From positions 193,747 through 257,746 of the forward strand of contig NZ_NCSM01000003.1 of assembly GCF_002224125.1 (NCBI RefSeq): 64,000 bases of DNA, read 5' to 3'. Position 1 is the first letter of the stretch. The number at the start of each line of letters is the position of its first letter. A program made the position numbers and the translations under genes. The stretch is from Streptomyces sp. NBS 14/10. GTDB taxonomy: Bacteria; Actinomycetota; Actinomycetes; Streptomycetales; Streptomycetaceae. Below the pieces are notes generated by a model. It had not been told where the DNA came from. It saw only the letters and a program-made list of their open reading frames with translations, and did not search any database. Below, one piece after another: positions 1-9,683 of this stretch.

Positions 1-820
1 CGCCGTATCCAACGGCGAGTTGACGCAGCGCGGCGAACACGGCGACCACACCACCTTCCGCTGGCACACCGGCGAGCCCATGGCGAGCTATCTGGCCACC
101 GTCGCCATCGACGACTTCGACATCCACACCACGACCACCGACGGCACGCTCCCCCAGTACGTCGCCGTAGAACCCGAACTGGCCGACCGGGCCGCCGACG
201 TCCCCGACCAGGTCACCGATGTCATCGACTGGGAGACCCGGACCTTCGGCCCGTACCCCTTCTCCTCCACCGGCGCGATCGTCGCCGACCTGCCCGACCT
301 CGGCTACGCCCTGGAGACCCAGACCAAACCGCTCTATCCGTCCCCGCCCAGCGAGCCGCTGATCGTGCACGAACTCGCCCACCAGTGGTTCGGCAACTCC
401 GTGACGCCCCGGACCTGGAAGGACATGTGGCTCAACGAAGGGTTCGCCACCTACGCCGAGTGGCTGTGGGAGGAGGACCACCACGGCCGCACCGCCCAGG
501 GGGTCTTCGACGACTTCTACGACGGCACGGACGACGAGAGCGAGGGCATCTGGGACTTCCCGCCCGCCGCCCCGCCCAGCGCCGGCCGGGTCTCGGACCC
601 GCCCGTCTACGGCCGCGGGGCGATGGTGCTGCACAAGGTGCGCGAGGCCGTCGGGGACAAGACCTTCTTCGCCATCCTGCGCGCCTGGACCCGGGACCAC
701 CGCCACGGCAACGCCGACACCGCGCAGTTCATCGCGCTGTGCGAGAAGAAGTCGGGCAAGGATCTCAAGGACCTCTTCGACGTCTGGCTGTACGCGGACG
801 CCAAGCCGAAGAAGCCGTGA
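1..820 (+). CDS. M1 family zinc aminopeptidase, C-terminal part (5' end outside window)
   Basis: The reading frame is open from the first base, so the gene starts before the window. The zinc site is clear: HELAH at bases 368-382, followed by NEGFATYAE with the third ligand Glu at 437-439, which is the HEXXH-X18-E arrangement of the M1 (gluzincin) family. These enzymes remove N-terminal residues from peptides. The visible part covers the end of the N-terminal beta domain and the catalytic domain. It stops soon afterwards with no ERAP1-like C-terminal domain, so this is a short M1 member of the type common in Streptomyces. Whether it is secreted cannot be judged without the N-terminus. Confidence 0.9.
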   Translation, partial: AVSNGELTQRGEHGDHTTFRWHTGEPMASYLATVAIDDFDIHTTTTDGTLPQYVAVEPELADRAADVPDQVTDVIDWETRTFGPYPFSSTGAIVADLPDLGYALETQTKPLYPSPPSEPLIVHELAHQWFGNSVTPRTWKDMWLNEGFATYAEWLWEEDHHGRTAQGVFDDFYDGTDDESEGIWDFPPAAPPSAGRVSDPPVYGRGAMVLHKVREAVGDKTFFAILRAWTRDHRHGNADTAQFIALCEKKSGKDLKDLFDVWLYADAKPKKP

Positions 821-830
821 CGCGCCGCCC

Positions 831-1637
831 TCAGCGCCCCGCGCCGGGTGCCGGGATGGCGAGGACGCGGTCCCGCAGGACTGGAAGCTCCGTACGGATC
901 GCCGCGACCGTGTCCATCTCGACCTCAACGGTCAGGATCTCCTCGCCCGCCCCGGCCTCGGCGAGCACCGTGCCCCATGGATCGACCACCAGACTGCCGC
1001 CCGCCTGCTCCATCCCACCGTGGGTCCCCGCGGCGCAGCACGCCAGGACGACGGCCTGCTCCTCGACCGCGCGGGCGCGCACCAGGATCCGCCACTGTTC
1101 GCGGCGCCGGGCCGGCCAGGCGGCGGGCACGGCCAGGATCTCCGTCCCGGCATCGACCAGGGCCCGGAACAGCTCGGGAAATCGCAGGTCATAGCAGGTG
1201 GCGAGGCCGAGCTCGCCGAGTTCGGTGGGGACCGTCACGACATCCCGCCCGGCGGCCATCCAGGCGGCCTCACCGGTGTCGAAGCCATAGCGGTGGATCT
1301 TGCGGTACGTACGGCGCAGCGCCCCCGTCCGGTCGAAGACCAGCGCGGTGTTGTAGAGCGCGCCGTCGCCGTCGCGCTCGACCACCGTGCCCGCGTGCAG
1401 CCACACGGCCGCGGACCTGGCCGCGGCCGACATGGCGCGCAGGGTCGGCCCGTCGGTGCTGATGGGCTCGGCGCCGGTCTGCCAGTCGTCGTAGGCCCAA
1501 GCGCCGGTCGTCCAGAGCTCGGGGAGCACCACGATGTCGTCGCCGGCCCGGCCGCGGACCAATGCGGCGGCGCGTGCCCGGCGGTCGTCGGCGGATTCGG
1601 CGTCCGAGACCGAGAGCTGGACCAGAGAAACGCGCAT
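831..1637 (-). CDS. Carbon-nitrogen hydrolase (nitrilase superfamily)
   Basis: A 268-residue single-domain protein of normal length for the C-N hydrolase fold. The catalytic triad is visible as Glu in VVLPELW, Lys in YRKIHRYG and Cys in ATCYDLRFPEL. The last motif is typical of omega-amidase/NIT2-like and deaminated-glutathione amidase members, so hydrolysis of a small amide is likely, but the substrate is not fixed by sequence. The ATG at 1637 is preferred over that at 1646 because a GGGGAG ribosome site lies about 10 bases before it. It is convergent with the M1 peptidase, with only 10 bases between the stop codons. Confidence 0.88.
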   Translation of the reverse strand: MRVSLVQLSVSDAESADDRRARAAALVRGRAGDDIVVLPELWTTGAWAYDDWQTGAEPISTDGPTLRAMSAAARSAAVWLHAGTVVERDGDGALYNTALVFDRTGALRRTYRKIHRYGFDTGEAAWMAAGRDVVTVPTELGELGLATCYDLRFPELFRALVDAGTEILAVPAAWPARRREQWRILVRARAVEEQAVVLACCAAGTHGGMEQAGGSLVVDPWGTVLAEAGAGEEILTVEVEMDTVAAIRTELPVLRDRVLAIPAPGAGR

Positions 1638-1689
1638 CAGTGACATTCTCCCCGCCGGCCGTACAGCCTGCTACCGCACCAGAGCACGG

Positions 1690-2040
1690 CTACCGCGCCA
1701 GAGCAAGGGCGAGAGCCGCGACGGCCAGCCCCAGATACCCCACGGGAAACGCGATGTTGTGGAAGACGCGCTTGCGCATATGCGCCCCGACGGCACCGAC
1801 GAAGAACAGCACAAGCCCCACCGCGGCGGCCACCCCGATGAACCGGACGCCTGCAAGCCCCAGCAGCAGCCCGGCGGCCCCAGCGGCCTTGAGCCCGGCG
1901 AGCCAGGGGATCCAGCCCCGCGGAACGCCCACTTCCGCCGAGTTCGCGAGCACGAACTCCGCCTTCGCCAGATCCACCACCGCGTTCCCGGCGTTCGCCA
2001 CGATCGCGACGACGGTGACGGCCGCATACACGCTGAACAC
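1690..2040 (-). CDS. DoxX-like small membrane protein
   Basis: Starting at the GTG at 2040 gives 116 residues with four hydrophobic segments and a GAxGLLLGL-type second half, as in the DoxX-like family. Members are integral membrane proteins of poorly defined role, sometimes tied to thiol or sulfur stress. The frame stays open upstream to 2139, but that would overlap the divergent LysR gene at 2126, so the later start is chosen. The pairing with a divergently transcribed LysR regulator suggests it is that regulator's target, which is inference. Confidence 0.75.
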   Translation of the reverse strand: MFSVYAAVTVVAIVANAGNAVVDLAKAEFVLANSAEVGVPRGWIPWLAGLKAAGAAGLLLGLAGVRFIGVAAAVGLVLFFVGAVGAHMRKRVFHNIAFPVGYLGLAVAALALALAR

Positions 2041-2125
2041 TCGCGCCCCTTCCTGTCTGTCCCCGCCGACCAGCCTCGTCAGGGCTCGGAGCGCCGTCCA
2101 ATACCTGCCTCCATAACCTGACGGC

Positions 2126-3040
2126 ATGGACATCGACACGCGGTTGCTGCGCTACTTCGTCGCCGTCGCGGAGGAAGGGAACCTCACCCACGCGGCCCAG
2201 CGGCTGTTCGTCTCCCAGCCCGCGCTGACCAAACAGATCAAGCAGCTGGAGACCCAGCTCGGCACGGCGCTGTTCACCCGCTCCCGGTCCGGTATGGCCC
2301 TCACCGAACCGGGCCGCGCCCTGGCCGAGCGGGCACCCGCCCTGCTGGCCGGCTGGGACCGGATCCTCCGCGAGACGAAGGCCGCCGCGAGCCGGGCCGC
2401 CCGCGTGCTGCGCGTCGGCTTCGTGGCCAGCGGGGCCAACGAGGCGACCCAGCCCATCGTCGCCGAGTTCTCCCGCCGCCGACCGGGCTGGCGCGCCCAG
2501 ATGCGCCAGGCCTCCTGGGCCAACCCCTCGGCGGGCCTGGCCGACGGAGAGGCCGACGTCGCCCTGGTACGCCTCCCCTTCCCCGGCCAGGACGCCCTGC
2601 GCGTGACGCCTCTGTTCACCGAACCCCGCTGCGTCGCCCTCGCCGCGGCACACCCGCGGGCCGCCGGCGCCGACGTGATCCCCTTCCGAGACCTGTGGGA
2701 CGAACCCTTCGTCGCGGCCCCCGCCGAATCGGGCCCCTGGCGCGACTACTGGCTGGCCGCCGACGAACGCGAAGGCCACCCGGTCCGCATCGGCGCCGTC
2801 ACCGACCAGCCCGACGACTGGCTCAACGCCATCGCCAACGGCTACGGCGTCGCCCTCGCCCCCGAATCCGCCGCCCGCTTCTACGCCCGCCCCGGCGTCG
2901 TCTACCGCCCCGTCACCGGAGTCAGCCCGAGCCGGGTCGCCGTCGCCTGGACCCCGGCCGACGACGACAACCCGGTCGTACAGGACTTCGTCCACTGCTG
3001 CCTGGACCTGGGGGACGGCGGCCGCACGGTTGCGCTTTAG
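2126..3040 (+). CDS. LysR family transcriptional regulator
   Basis: 304 residues, standard LysR length. Residues 1-60 form the winged helix-turn-helix (LLRYFVAVAEEGNLTHAAQRL, split here only for reading, then SQPALTKQIKQLE). Residues from about 90 onward form the periplasmic-binding-protein-like effector domain. It is divergent from the DoxX-like gene with about 85 bases between the two starts, the usual arrangement for a LysR regulator controlling its neighbour. The effector is unknown. Confidence 0.9.
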   Translation: MDIDTRLLRYFVAVAEEGNLTHAAQRLFVSQPALTKQIKQLETQLGTALFTRSRSGMALTEPGRALAERAPALLAGWDRILRETKAAASRAARVLRVGFVASGANEATQPIVAEFSRRRPGWRAQMRQASWANPSAGLADGEADVALVRLPFPGQDALRVTPLFTEPRCVALAAAHPRAAGADVIPFRDLWDEPFVAAPAESGPWRDYWLAADEREGHPVRIGAVTDQPDDWLNAIANGYGVALAPESAARFYARPGVVYRPVTGVSPSRVAVAWTPADDDNPVVQDFVHCCLDLGDGGRTVAL

Positions 3041-3128
3041 ATCCGCTTAAAGGCACTCCGGCACCTTTGGCCCCCTATCCACATCCATAGGAGTCGCGGA
3101 AAACGGGCGACGAAGGGGGAGAGAGGCA

Positions 3129-4772
3129 ATGCGGGAGCAGACCACCAGACGTTCCGTGCTGCGTTCGGCGGCGGCGGTCGGTACCGGGATCGGGATCTCG
3201 GCCGCCGGGACCGCGGGGGCGACGGGGGCGCAGGCAGCGGGCGCGGCGCACCAGCTGGGGCAGGAGGGCACCTGCCCGCCGCCGCTCGGCCCCGTGCGGG
3301 TCGGCAGCAAGGATCGGCGCTACTACGAGCTGGTGCGTCGCGGCGCCAACGCGCGCTACACCGGATCGCCCGATCAGGTGCGCATCGTGGGCAGCACCGA
3401 GCACGTGGAGGAGGCGGTACGGGACGCGGTACGCGGTGGTCTGCGCGTCGCGGTGCGCAGCGGCGGACACTGCTTCGAGGACTTTGTCGACAATCCCGAG
3501 ATCCGGATGATCATCGACATGTCCGGAATGACGGCTGTCTACTTCGACCCGGAGCGCACCGCCTTCGCGGTCGAGGCGGGCGCCACGCTCGGGGAGGTGT
3601 ACCGCAGGCTGTACCTGGGCTGGGGCGTGACCATCCCCGGCGGCTGGTGCCCCTCGGTGGGCGCGGGCGGCCATGTGCAGGGCGGCGGCTTCGGCACGCT
3701 GAGCAGACTGCACGGGCTCACCGTCGACCATCTGTACGGGGTCGAGGTCGTCACCGTGGACGGCGGCGGGCGGGTGCGCACGGTCGTGGCCACCCGCGAG
3801 GACGGCGACCCGCACCGGGACCTGTGGTGGGCGCACACCGGAGGCGGCGGCGGCAACTTCGGGGTGGTGACCCGCTACTGGTTCCGCTCCCCCGACGCCG
3901 ACGGCTCAGACCCGGCCCGGCTGCTGCCTAACCCGCCGCGGCATGTGCTGACATTCAGCGCGGCGTGGCGCTGGGAAGACCTCGACAAGGCGGCGTTCAC
4001 CCGGCTGATGGAGAACCACGGCGCCTGGGCCGAGGCCAACAGCGACGCAGGCTCGCCCGCCGCCGCGCTCCACTCCGACTTCCTCCTGGTACCAGCCCAA
4101 CTCAGCGGCCCGTACATCCTGGGCCAGGTCTCCGCGGAGTCGAACGCCGAGCGGCTGATGCGCCAGCACCTCGACGCGATCAGCGCGGGCACCGCGGCCT
4201 ACTCGATCACCCAGCTGAGAAAGGAAGTGCCCTGGCTCGAGGCCGCGCTGATCGGCCCCGGGGGCGGCGTGGCCCGCCGCTATACGAAGATGAAGTCGGC
4301 CTACGCGAAGAAGACACTCAGCCGCCCCCAGATCGAGGCGGCCTTCTCGCACCTGACCGAGACCGACCCGGGCCGCATATCGGGCGTGATGACCCTGTCG
4401 ACGTACGGCGGCAAGGTGAGAGACGTCGCCCCGGACGCCACCGCGTACGCCCACCGGGGAACCCGCATCAAGATCGGGTACGTAAACGTCTGGCCCAGCC
4501 CCTCGGACGCCGACGCTTACGAGGCGAACGTCAGGAACTTCTACCGGGCTGTGTACTCCGACACGGGCGGTGTCCCCGTCCCGAATGAGATCAACGACGG
4601 GGCGTACATCAACTACCCCGACGCCGACCTGCGGGACCCGGCCTGGAACACCTCGGACACGCCGTGGCATTACCTCTACTACAAGGACAACTACCGGCGT
4701 CTGCAGCGAGTGAAGGCGCAGTACGATCCCACGAACGCCTTCCACCACCGCCTGTCCATCGAGCCGGCCTGA
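3129..4772 (+). CDS. Tat-exported FAD-binding oxidoreductase, berberine-bridge-enzyme type
   Basis: 547 residues. The N-terminus has a twin-arginine motif (TTRRSVLRS) and a hydrophobic Ala/Gly stretch, so it should be exported folded with its cofactor. The FAD_binding_4 domain contains RSGGH near residue 115 and GWCPSVGAGGH near 175. The His and the Cys match the two residues that bind FAD covalently in bicovalent flavoproteins. The C-terminus, with YINYPD and YDPTNAFHH, is a BBE domain. Relatives oxidise sugars, alkaloids or polyketides; the substrate here is unknown. A purine-rich GAAGGGGGAGAGG ribosome site precedes the ATG. Confidence 0.9.
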   Translation: MREQTTRRSVLRSAAAVGTGIGISAAGTAGATGAQAAGAAHQLGQEGTCPPPLGPVRVGSKDRRYYELVRRGANARYTGSPDQVRIVGSTEHVEEAVRDAVRGGLRVAVRSGGHCFEDFVDNPEIRMIIDMSGMTAVYFDPERTAFAVEAGATLGEVYRRLYLGWGVTIPGGWCPSVGAGGHVQGGGFGTLSRLHGLTVDHLYGVEVVTVDGGGRVRTVVATREDGDPHRDLWWAHTGGGGGNFGVVTRYWFRSPDADGSDPARLLPNPPRHVLTFSAAWRWEDLDKAAFTRLMENHGAWAEANSDAGSPAAALHSDFLLVPAQLSGPYILGQVSAESNAERLMRQHLDAISAGTAAYSITQLRKEVPWLEAALIGPGGGVARRYTKMKSAYAKKTLSRPQIEAAFSHLTETDPGRISGVMTLSTYGGKVRDVAPDATAYAHRGTRIKIGYVNVWPSPSDADAYEANVRNFYRAVYSDTGGVPVPNEINDGAYINYPDADLRDPAWNTSDTPWHYLYYKDNYRRLQRVKAQYDPTNAFHHRLSIEPA

Positions 4773-4807
4773 CCCGATCAGCGCGGCGCGGTGTTATTTC
4801 ACCTGCT

Positions 4808-4910
4808 CACACGTTGAAGCGGAACGTCGGGAACAGCGAAGTCACCTGCGGAAACGGCAAATCCGGCCGGACCATCCAGCGCCGATCCAGCAACAAGCAT
4901 GGAATCGCTG
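4808..4910 (-). pseudogene. Possible gene-end relic reading into FRFNV-stop
   Basis: On the minus strand a short open frame runs through LLLDRRWMVRPDLP and ends FPTFRFNV-stop (TGA at 4808-4810). The last five residues and 15 bases (4811-4825) equal the end of ychF at 6822-6836. No start codon or full domain is visible and the upstream side runs into the ATPase gene. It could be the truncated tail of a lost gene or chance. An 8-bp inverted repeat (ATCCAGCG at 4874, CGCTGGAT at 4906) lies inside it. Confidence 0.25.
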
Positions 4911-4936
4911 GATCACTCCACCGGCCCCACTGCCCG

Positions 4937-6190
4937 TCAGGGGCTCAGCTGCCACAGGGCGTCCATGGGCAGAGCCCGGATCCGGTCGCCGAACGGCAAG
5001 GTCTGCTGTCCCGTATAGAGGACGTAGCCGGCGACGAACCGGTCCCCGAGCAGGTTGGCGAGATTGCGCAGCCCCGAGAGGTCCTCGGTGCGCACGGTGG
5101 CCCCGGCCTTGACCTCAATGCCGATCACGTCGCCTCGCGGCGTCTCGATGACCGCGTCTACCTCGACCTTGTCCTTGGTCCGATAGTGGAAGAGGCGGCC
5201 TTGCTGCTCGGACCAGGTCAGCTGGCGGGCGAGCTCCATGACGACGAAGTTCTCCAACATGCCACCGGCCGCGCCGTCGGGCTCAGCGAGCCGGGCGGCG
5301 TCCTGGCCCGTCAGATGGCAGGCGATCCCGGTGTCGACGAAGGCGAGCTTGCCAGTCCCCACCGTCCTTCCCGTCAGCCCGGAGGTCCAGGCCGGAATGG
5401 TCTTGATCAGAAAGACTGAGGTAAGCAGTTCCAGGTAGCGCACCAGCGTGGTGCGGGGAATACCCGAGGCGGTGGCGAGCGCCGCAGGGACCAGCAGCCC
5501 TCCAGTCCGCCCGGCAAGGAGACCGAGGAGTTTCAGGATCTCGCCGTGCCGCTCAATACTGGCGAGCTCCAGCACATCACGTTCGACAAGCGTCGAAAGA
5601 TAGGCGTTGAAGAACGCGGTCCGGCGCCGGGGCGTGCGCTTGACGGCCTCGGGGAATCCGCCGACGACCGCGCGGTCCAGATAGTCGCGCTTACGCAGAG
5701 CGGAGGTGCGGCTGAGGCCGGGGCCGTGAGTGAACGCCGCGTCGACGAACCGGTCCGGACCGCCGCTGATCTCCCCTTGCGAGAACGGCCACAGTTCGAT
5801 GACCTCCATACGGCCGGGCAGCGCATCCGGCAGCGTCCGCATGGCAAGGATCCGCGAGGATCCGGTCAGCAGGAAGCGCCCCGGCGTCGGATCGAGGTCG
5901 ACGGCCACCTTGATCGCACGGAGGAGTTCCGGCGCAAGCTGGATCTCGTCGATGAGCATCATCGAGTCGTGCTCGACGAATCCCGTGGGATCGTCCATCG
6001 CGGCACGCAGGGTCGCCGCGTCGTCGAGCAGACGCAGGACGGGCTCGCGCCGACGGGCGGCGGTCAAACGAGTCAAGGTCGACTTCCCCGCCTGACGGGC
6101 GCCGTTGACCAGCACCACGCGTGTGTCATCGAGCGCTTCCGCGACAAGGCTCTCGGCATGGCGCCGAACCAGATCATTGCGAGTTGCCAT
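4937..6190 (-). CDS. AAA-family ATPase with C-terminal DUF4143
   Basis: 417 residues. The N-terminal AAA_14 domain has a Walker A loop (GARQAGKSTL, about residues 31-40) and Walker B-like LIDEIQLAPELL, followed by an arginine-finger-like LTGSSRIL. The second half is DUF4143, with the common IEVKAGATV motif near residue 360 that resembles the core of PD-(D/E)XK nucleases. These orphan ATPases are widespread, scattered and of unknown function; they are sometimes viewed as mobile or toxin-antitoxin-like. It sits alone beside a CRISPR relic, consistent with an accessory gene inserted in a core region. Confidence 0.85.
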   Translation of the reverse strand: MATRNDLVRRHAESLVAEALDDTRVVLVNGARQAGKSTLTRLTAARRREPVLRLLDDAATLRAAMDDPTGFVEHDSMMLIDEIQLAPELLRAIKVAVDLDPTPGRFLLTGSSRILAMRTLPDALPGRMEVIELWPFSQGEISGGPDRFVDAAFTHGPGLSRTSALRKRDYLDRAVVGGFPEAVKRTPRRRTAFFNAYLSTLVERDVLELASIERHGEILKLLGLLAGRTGGLLVPAALATASGIPRTTLVRYLELLTSVFLIKTIPAWTSGLTGRTVGTGKLAFVDTGIACHLTGQDAARLAEPDGAAGGMLENFVVMELARQLTWSEQQGRLFHYRTKDKVEVDAVIETPRGDVIGIEVKAGATVRTEDLSGLRNLANLLGDRFVAGYVLYTGQQTLPFGDRIRALPMDALWQLSP

Positions 6191-6463
6191 GCATCACAGA
6201 GTGCCACCACGACCAAGATCAATGGTCACTTAGACGGAATGACTGTGGACATATAGCCGACAGAGTTATGGGCATTCGGACGAGCGATGGCCTATCGATC
6301 ACTCGAGCGACCAACAGCTGAAGATCCTGGTCGGCCAAGCAGCTTGGAGAGCAGCTGCCAGGCAACGGGCACGTCACCGCCACCGCAGCCGCCATCAGCC
6401 CGGGCCGCCACACACAACAGTCGGTACGCGACGAGTGAGCGGCACACCTCAGCCGTGACGGTC
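6191..6463. other. Intergenic stretch before the CRISPR relic
   Basis: No credible gene is seen. The sequence is less GC-rich than its neighbours, especially 6200-6260, and probably carries the promoter of the minus-strand ATPase. Confidence 0.4.
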
Positions 6464-6553
6464 GGGACCATCCCCGCGGGTGCGGGGAGCAGCCGCGGCC
6501 TTGAGCGAGGCCATCGCCCGCCTGGGGGCCATCCCCGCGGGTGCGGGGAGCAG
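6464..6553 (-). CRISPR. Two-repeat, one-spacer type I-E-like CRISPR relic
   Basis: Two 29-base repeats at 6464-6492 and 6525-6553 differ at one base and enclose a 32-base spacer (6493-6524), giving the 61-base period typical of type I-E. On the minus strand each repeat starts CTGCTCCCCGCACCCGCGGG, which fits actinobacterial I-E repeats as I recall them, so the array reads leftwards. The palindromic core CCCCGC...GCGGGG can form the crRNA hairpin. No further repeat is found 61 bases to either side and no cas gene lies in the window. It is therefore an orphan or decayed array. Confidence 0.8.
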
Positions 6554-6660
6554 ACTGCGTGACCTGTGGGTTTAGCACAGCGAGAGGCTCGTTTCCCACA
6601 CTTTCATCGATTCCGGCAATTCAGTCACTTAGTTGGTTATTGGACACGCCAGCCGAGGTG
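6554..6660 (-). promoter_or_regulatory. Possible leader of the CRISPR relic
   Basis: Directly to the right of the repeats, which is the leader side in the inferred orientation, the sequence becomes AT-richer (for example TCAGTCACTTAGTTGG). A leader would sit here. No promoter could be identified with confidence. Confidence 0.3.
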
Positions 6661-6739
6661 GCGACGCTCGAAAGCCTCACTCCAACCTGCCGACGGTTCC
6701 TCAGCTCGATCCAGCACGGATCCAGCAACGGGTACAGCG

Positions 6740-6770
6740 ACGGGGTCGGCCCCATGCGGGCCGACCCCGT
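6740..6770. terminator. Strong stem-loop downstream of ychF
   Basis: A perfect 13-bp stem, ACGGGGTCGGCCC (6740-6752) with GGGCCGACCCCGT (6758-6770), and a 5-base loop. It lies 48 bases beyond the ychF stop and probably ends that minus-strand transcript. TTT follows on the plus strand. Confidence 0.65.
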
Positions 6771-6817
6771 TTGACCTGCGCGTTTGCTAGATCACCACGC
6801 CGATGCTATGGCGGCCG

Positions 6818-7906
<1,089 letters not shown>

Positions 7907-8103
7907 GTTGGCGACTTCCCGTAACTTCCCATAGCGAGAATGTGACGACAGGGACGAGGCCCGCTGCGGGGCCGATGCACCAGTCTACGGGGCCGCTCCG
8001 TGTCACCCGGCCGGACTGACAATCGGTCGAACACACTGCCAAGGTCCTGCGAAGGGCGTGTCCAACGCCGGATTCTCGCCTTCCCTCGACCTACGTTGGT
8101 CGG

Positions 8104-8925
8104 GTGGAGCCATACAGCACCCGTCCCCCGCGACGTTCATACGCCCCGTCGCCCCGCCCGGCGGCGGACGACAGAGACGTGCGCCGAGGCAGCCAGCAGA
8201 CCCGGGACAGCCGGGACGACCGGGAGAGCCGGGAGAACCGCGAGAGCCGGGACAAGGAGAGAAGCGAGGCGGCGCGGCGGCCGGCGCCCGCGACCGCGAC
8301 CGCGGCGGGCGCCGTGGGGCCGGCCGTGCGGCGGGCGGTGGCCGGGCTGCGCTATCCCACCCCGCGCCTCACCGGCTTCGGGGCGGGGCTGCTGGCCACC
8401 GTCGCCATGCTGGCCTTCGGCTGCCTGGACGCGCTGCTGTTCGCCGGCTCCACCACCTCGTACGGCGTGGTCTTCCTGCTGGTGAGCGCGGCCTGCGGGC
8501 TGTGGGTGCGGCCCGTGGACCTGGCCGCGGCGCCGGTCGGGGTGCCGATCGCGTTCGCGTTCGGGCTGCTGCCGATCAACGAAGGGACGGCGGGCCTGGC
8601 CGGGCAGACGATGGGCATGTTCACCTCGCTGTCGCTGACCGCCGGCTGGCTCTACGCCGGGACGCTGCTGACCTCGCTGATCGTGCTGGCGCGCAAGGGC
8701 GCCCTGGTCAGTCGGCGGAACCAGCGCCAGCAGTGGGAGCAGCAGCAGAGTCGCGGGTCGCGGACCGACCAGCCGTCTCGGCCGGACCAGCCGTCCAGGC
8801 CCGACCAGCCGTCGCGGCCCGATCAGCCGTCTCGGCCTGGGCAGCCATCGCGGTCCGGGCAGCCATCGCGGCCCCCACGATCCCCGCGTTATTCAACAGC
8901 TGCGCAGGCACGATCTCGGCCTTGA
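8104..8925 (+). CDS. DUF6542-type membrane protein with Ser/Pro/Gln repeat tail
   Basis: 273 residues from a GTG start. An Arg/Ser-rich cytoplasmic N-terminus of about 80 residues precedes four hydrophobic segments (roughly 90-200), matching a small actinobacterial membrane family that I recall as DUF6542. The tail contains six hexapeptide repeats of the form [12 protein letters not shown]. The last 218 bases overlap the 3' end of the convergent ppgK gene, so the repeat is read on both strands. Function unknown. The gene is divergent from ychF. Confidence 0.75.
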   Translation: MEPYSTRPPRRSYAPSPRPAADDRDVRRGSQQTRDSRDDRESRENRESRDKERSEAARRPAPATATAAGAVGPAVRRAVAGLRYPTPRLTGFGAGLLATVAMLAFGCLDALLFAGSTTSYGVVFLLVSAACGLWVRPVDLAAAPVGVPIAFAFGLLPINEGTAGLAGQTMGMFTSLSLTAGWLYAGTLLTSLIVLARKGALVSRRNQRQQWEQQQSRGSRTDQPSRPDQPSRPDQPSRPDQPSRPGQPSRSGQPSRPPRSPRYSTAAQARSRP

Positions 8926-9673
8926 TGCCCTCGATCAGCGGCAGGAACTTCGACGCCTTGCGGCTCACCCCGCCGCCGATCACGAACAGCTCGGGCGAGA
9001 ACAGCATCTCCACGTGCTCGAGGTACTTCTGCACCCGGTGCGCCCAGCTGTGCCAGCTCAGGTTGTGGTCGTCCTTGGCCTTGGTCGAGGCCCGCTTCTC
9101 CGCCTCGTGACCGGACAGCTCCAGATGGCCCAGTTCGGTGTTGGGCACCAGGCGCCCGTCGATGAAGACGGCGCTGCCGATGCCGGTCCCGAAGGTGAGC
9201 AGGATGACCGTGCCCGTACGGCCGCGCCCGGCGCCGAAGGTCATCTCCGCGATACCGGCCGCGTCCGCGTCGTTGACCACCGTGACCGGCGATCCGAGGC
9301 GCTCGCCGAGCAGCGCCGCCGTGTCGACGTCGATCCAGCTCTTGTCGACGTTGGCGGCGGTGCGCGTCGTACCGCTGGTCACCACGCCCGGGAAGGTCAC
9401 CCCGACCGGCCGCCCGGACCAGCCGAAGGAGTCGACGACTTCCCTGACGCTCTCCGCCACCGCTTCGGGCGTGGACGGCTGCGGGGTGAGGACCTTGAAG
9501 CGCTCCACGGCCAGGTCCCCGCGCGCCAGGTCCACCGGCGCGCCCTTGATGCCCGAGCCGCCGATGTCCACGCCCAGGACGCTGACGGCGTCGCCGGGAC
9601 GGACGGCGGCCTCGGGCTGCGACTGCGCTTGCTGCGGCGCCTGCTGCTGCGGTGCGGTGTGCGTCGATTCCAT
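8708..9673 (-). CDS. ppgK: Polyphosphate glucokinase (ROK family)
   Basis: 321 residues. The ATP/polyphosphate motif [16 protein letters not shown] lies near residue 35, followed by NDADAAG and [11 protein letters not shown], then the sugar-binding region. It phosphorylates glucose using polyphosphate or ATP. The core is normal, but there is a Gln/Ala-rich N-terminal extension of about 30 residues and an unusual Ala/Thr-rich C-terminal tail of about 70 residues after [12 protein letters not shown], where the family usually ends. That tail is the antisense of the hexapeptide repeats of the convergent gene. It follows ispH by 10 bases and probably shares its transcript. Confidence 0.9.
   Translation of the reverse strand: MESTHTAPQQQAPQQAQSQPEAAVRPGDAVSVLGVDIGGSGIKGAPVDLARGDLAVERFKVLTPQPSTPEAVAESVREVVDSFGWSGRPVGVTFPGVVTSGTTRTAANVDKSWIDVDTAALLGERLGSPVTVVNDADAAGIAEMTFGAGRGRTGTVILLTFGTGIGSAVFIDGRLVPNTELGHLELSGHEAEKRASTKAKDDHNLSWHSWAHRVQKYLEHVEMLFSPELFVIGGGVSRKASKFLPLIEGIKAEIVPAQLLNNAGIVGAAMAARTAMAAQAETADRAATAGRAWTAGPAETAGRSATRDSAAAPTAGAGSAD
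8767..8874. repeat. Six tandem 18-bp units coding on both strands
   Basis: Six consecutive 18-base units (type GACCAGCCGTCTCGGCCG) encode DQPSRP x4, GQPSRS and GQPSRP on the plus strand. On the minus strand they encode an Ala/Thr/Gly-rich tail of PpgK. The units differ mainly at third codon positions of the plus frame. Confidence 0.85.
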
Positions 9674-9683
9674 GATCAGAAGG

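Noticed and set aside
385..1194. Plus-strand frame overlapping the M1 peptidase and nitrilase genes
   Set aside because: Arg/Pro-rich shadow frame. Both overlapped genes have catalytic motifs.
1637..2995. 452-residue minus-strand frame over the LysR gene
   Set aside because: Gly/Arg-rich shadow of a clear LysR gene and of the DoxX-like gene.
4874..4913. Inverted repeat ATCCAGCG...CGCTGGAT as a terminator
   Set aside because: The 24-base loop and absence of a T run make a terminator unlikely.
6219..6599. A minus-strand frame of 126 residues containing APRTRGDGP and SPHPRGW
   Set aside because: It is the CRISPR repeat read as protein. This is a known type of false gene over actinobacterial I-E arrays.
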